From Gammaproteobacteria bacterium (GTDB taxonomy: Bacteria; Pseudomonadota; Gammaproteobacteria; Xanthomonadales; Marinicellaceae), in contig JAUIGR010000023.1 of NCBI GenBank assembly GCA_030430025.1, forward strand, positions 1 to 37,978: a DNA stretch of 37,978 nt, written 5' to 3'. Below, in pieces: positions 37,884 to 37,978 of the stretch. The notes under the pieces were generated by a model. It was not told the origin of the DNA. It saw only the letters and a list, made by a program, of their open reading frames with translations, and searched no databases. The translations under genes and the position numbers were made by a program. Each line of letters opens with the position of its first letter. Position 1 is the stretch's first letter.

Positions 37884-37900
37884 TAGTCAGCCCTGAAAAA
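37884..37900 (+). repeat. Lone repeat terminus next to copy E
   Basis: TA-GTCAGCCCTGAAAAA follows copy E after a 2 bp gap, head to head with its end, giving the palindrome CTGACTA-TT-TAGTCAG. The following sequence does not continue as the repeat. It looks like a leftover end of another copy or of a nested insertion. Confidence 0.65.
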
Positions 37901-37978
37901 CCCAGTTCTAATTATCCAGGTTATTTGTCACTCTGACGACTATGAATGTATTATTGTGTGTTGGCTGATCGATATACA
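37901..37978. other. Window end, no feature seen
   Basis: The last 78 bp contain no recognisable gene, repeat or signal. Confidence 0.4.

Overview
The window is a chromosomal replication-origin neighbourhood from an AT-rich gammaproteobacterium. Three things support this: the divergent core dnaA-dnaN-recF-gyrB (minus) / rpmH-rnpA-yidC-mnmE (plus), the ruvC-ruvA-ruvB-ybgC-tolQRAB cluster in the order known from Pseudomonas, and outer-membrane genes (ompW, btuB, tolB). A fused glutaredoxin / IscA-like / rhodanese protein and the overall gene style recall Xanthomonadales relatives such as Marinicella. That genus guess is an inference I cannot test here.

Layout. 1-1076: the truncated end of an interspersed repeat, a ParE-type toxin with its ribbon-helix-helix antitoxin, and a 307 bp spacer. 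1077-6786: one minus-strand operon-like run, ruvC-ruvA-ruvB-ybgC-tolQ-tolR-tolA-tolB, with the usual pal missing after tolB. 6923-9104: an exonuclease III-type gene, a full repeat copy, then a cytochrome b561 / YceI pair. 9360-16533 (minus): tRNA-Lys, a three-domain glutaredoxin, gyrB, recF, dnaN and dnaA. Two perfect parS sites lie inside recF and two perfect DnaA boxes lie in the dnaA-dnaN spacer. 16800-23523 (plus, except ubiK): rpmH, rnpA, yidC, mnmE, rnr and rlmB. 23533-31393 (minus): a repeat copy, dsbC, ompW, plsB, a lipoprotein, hslU, hslV and a DUF1232/YkvA gene. 31478-35294 (plus): an M48 peptidase, two Era-like GTPases in tandem and a membrane-anchored glutaredoxin. 35340-37464: a cobalamin riboswitch and btuB. 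37573-37900: another repeat copy.

The most distinctive feature is a repeat family of about 310 bp. There are three full copies, one truncated by the window edge, one 47 bp terminal-only derivative and one lone terminus. Copies have imperfect terminal inverted repeats (GTC...CCTGAAAAA) flanked by TA, as expected of a non-autonomous transposon (MITE). Their interior folds into several conserved hairpins, one with a compensatory base-pair change between copies. One copy appears to supply the start codon of the cytochrome b561 gene, and another ends two bases from the dsbC stop codon.

How the genes work together: the core controls replication start and segregation (DnaA, DnaN, RecF, GyrB, parS), ribosome/tRNA/membrane-protein biogenesis (RpmH, RnpA, YidC, MnmE, RlmB, RNase R), recombination (RuvABC) and envelope integrity (TolQRAB, OmpW, DsbC, PlsB). 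HslUV adds protein quality control, and BtuB is under B12 feedback.
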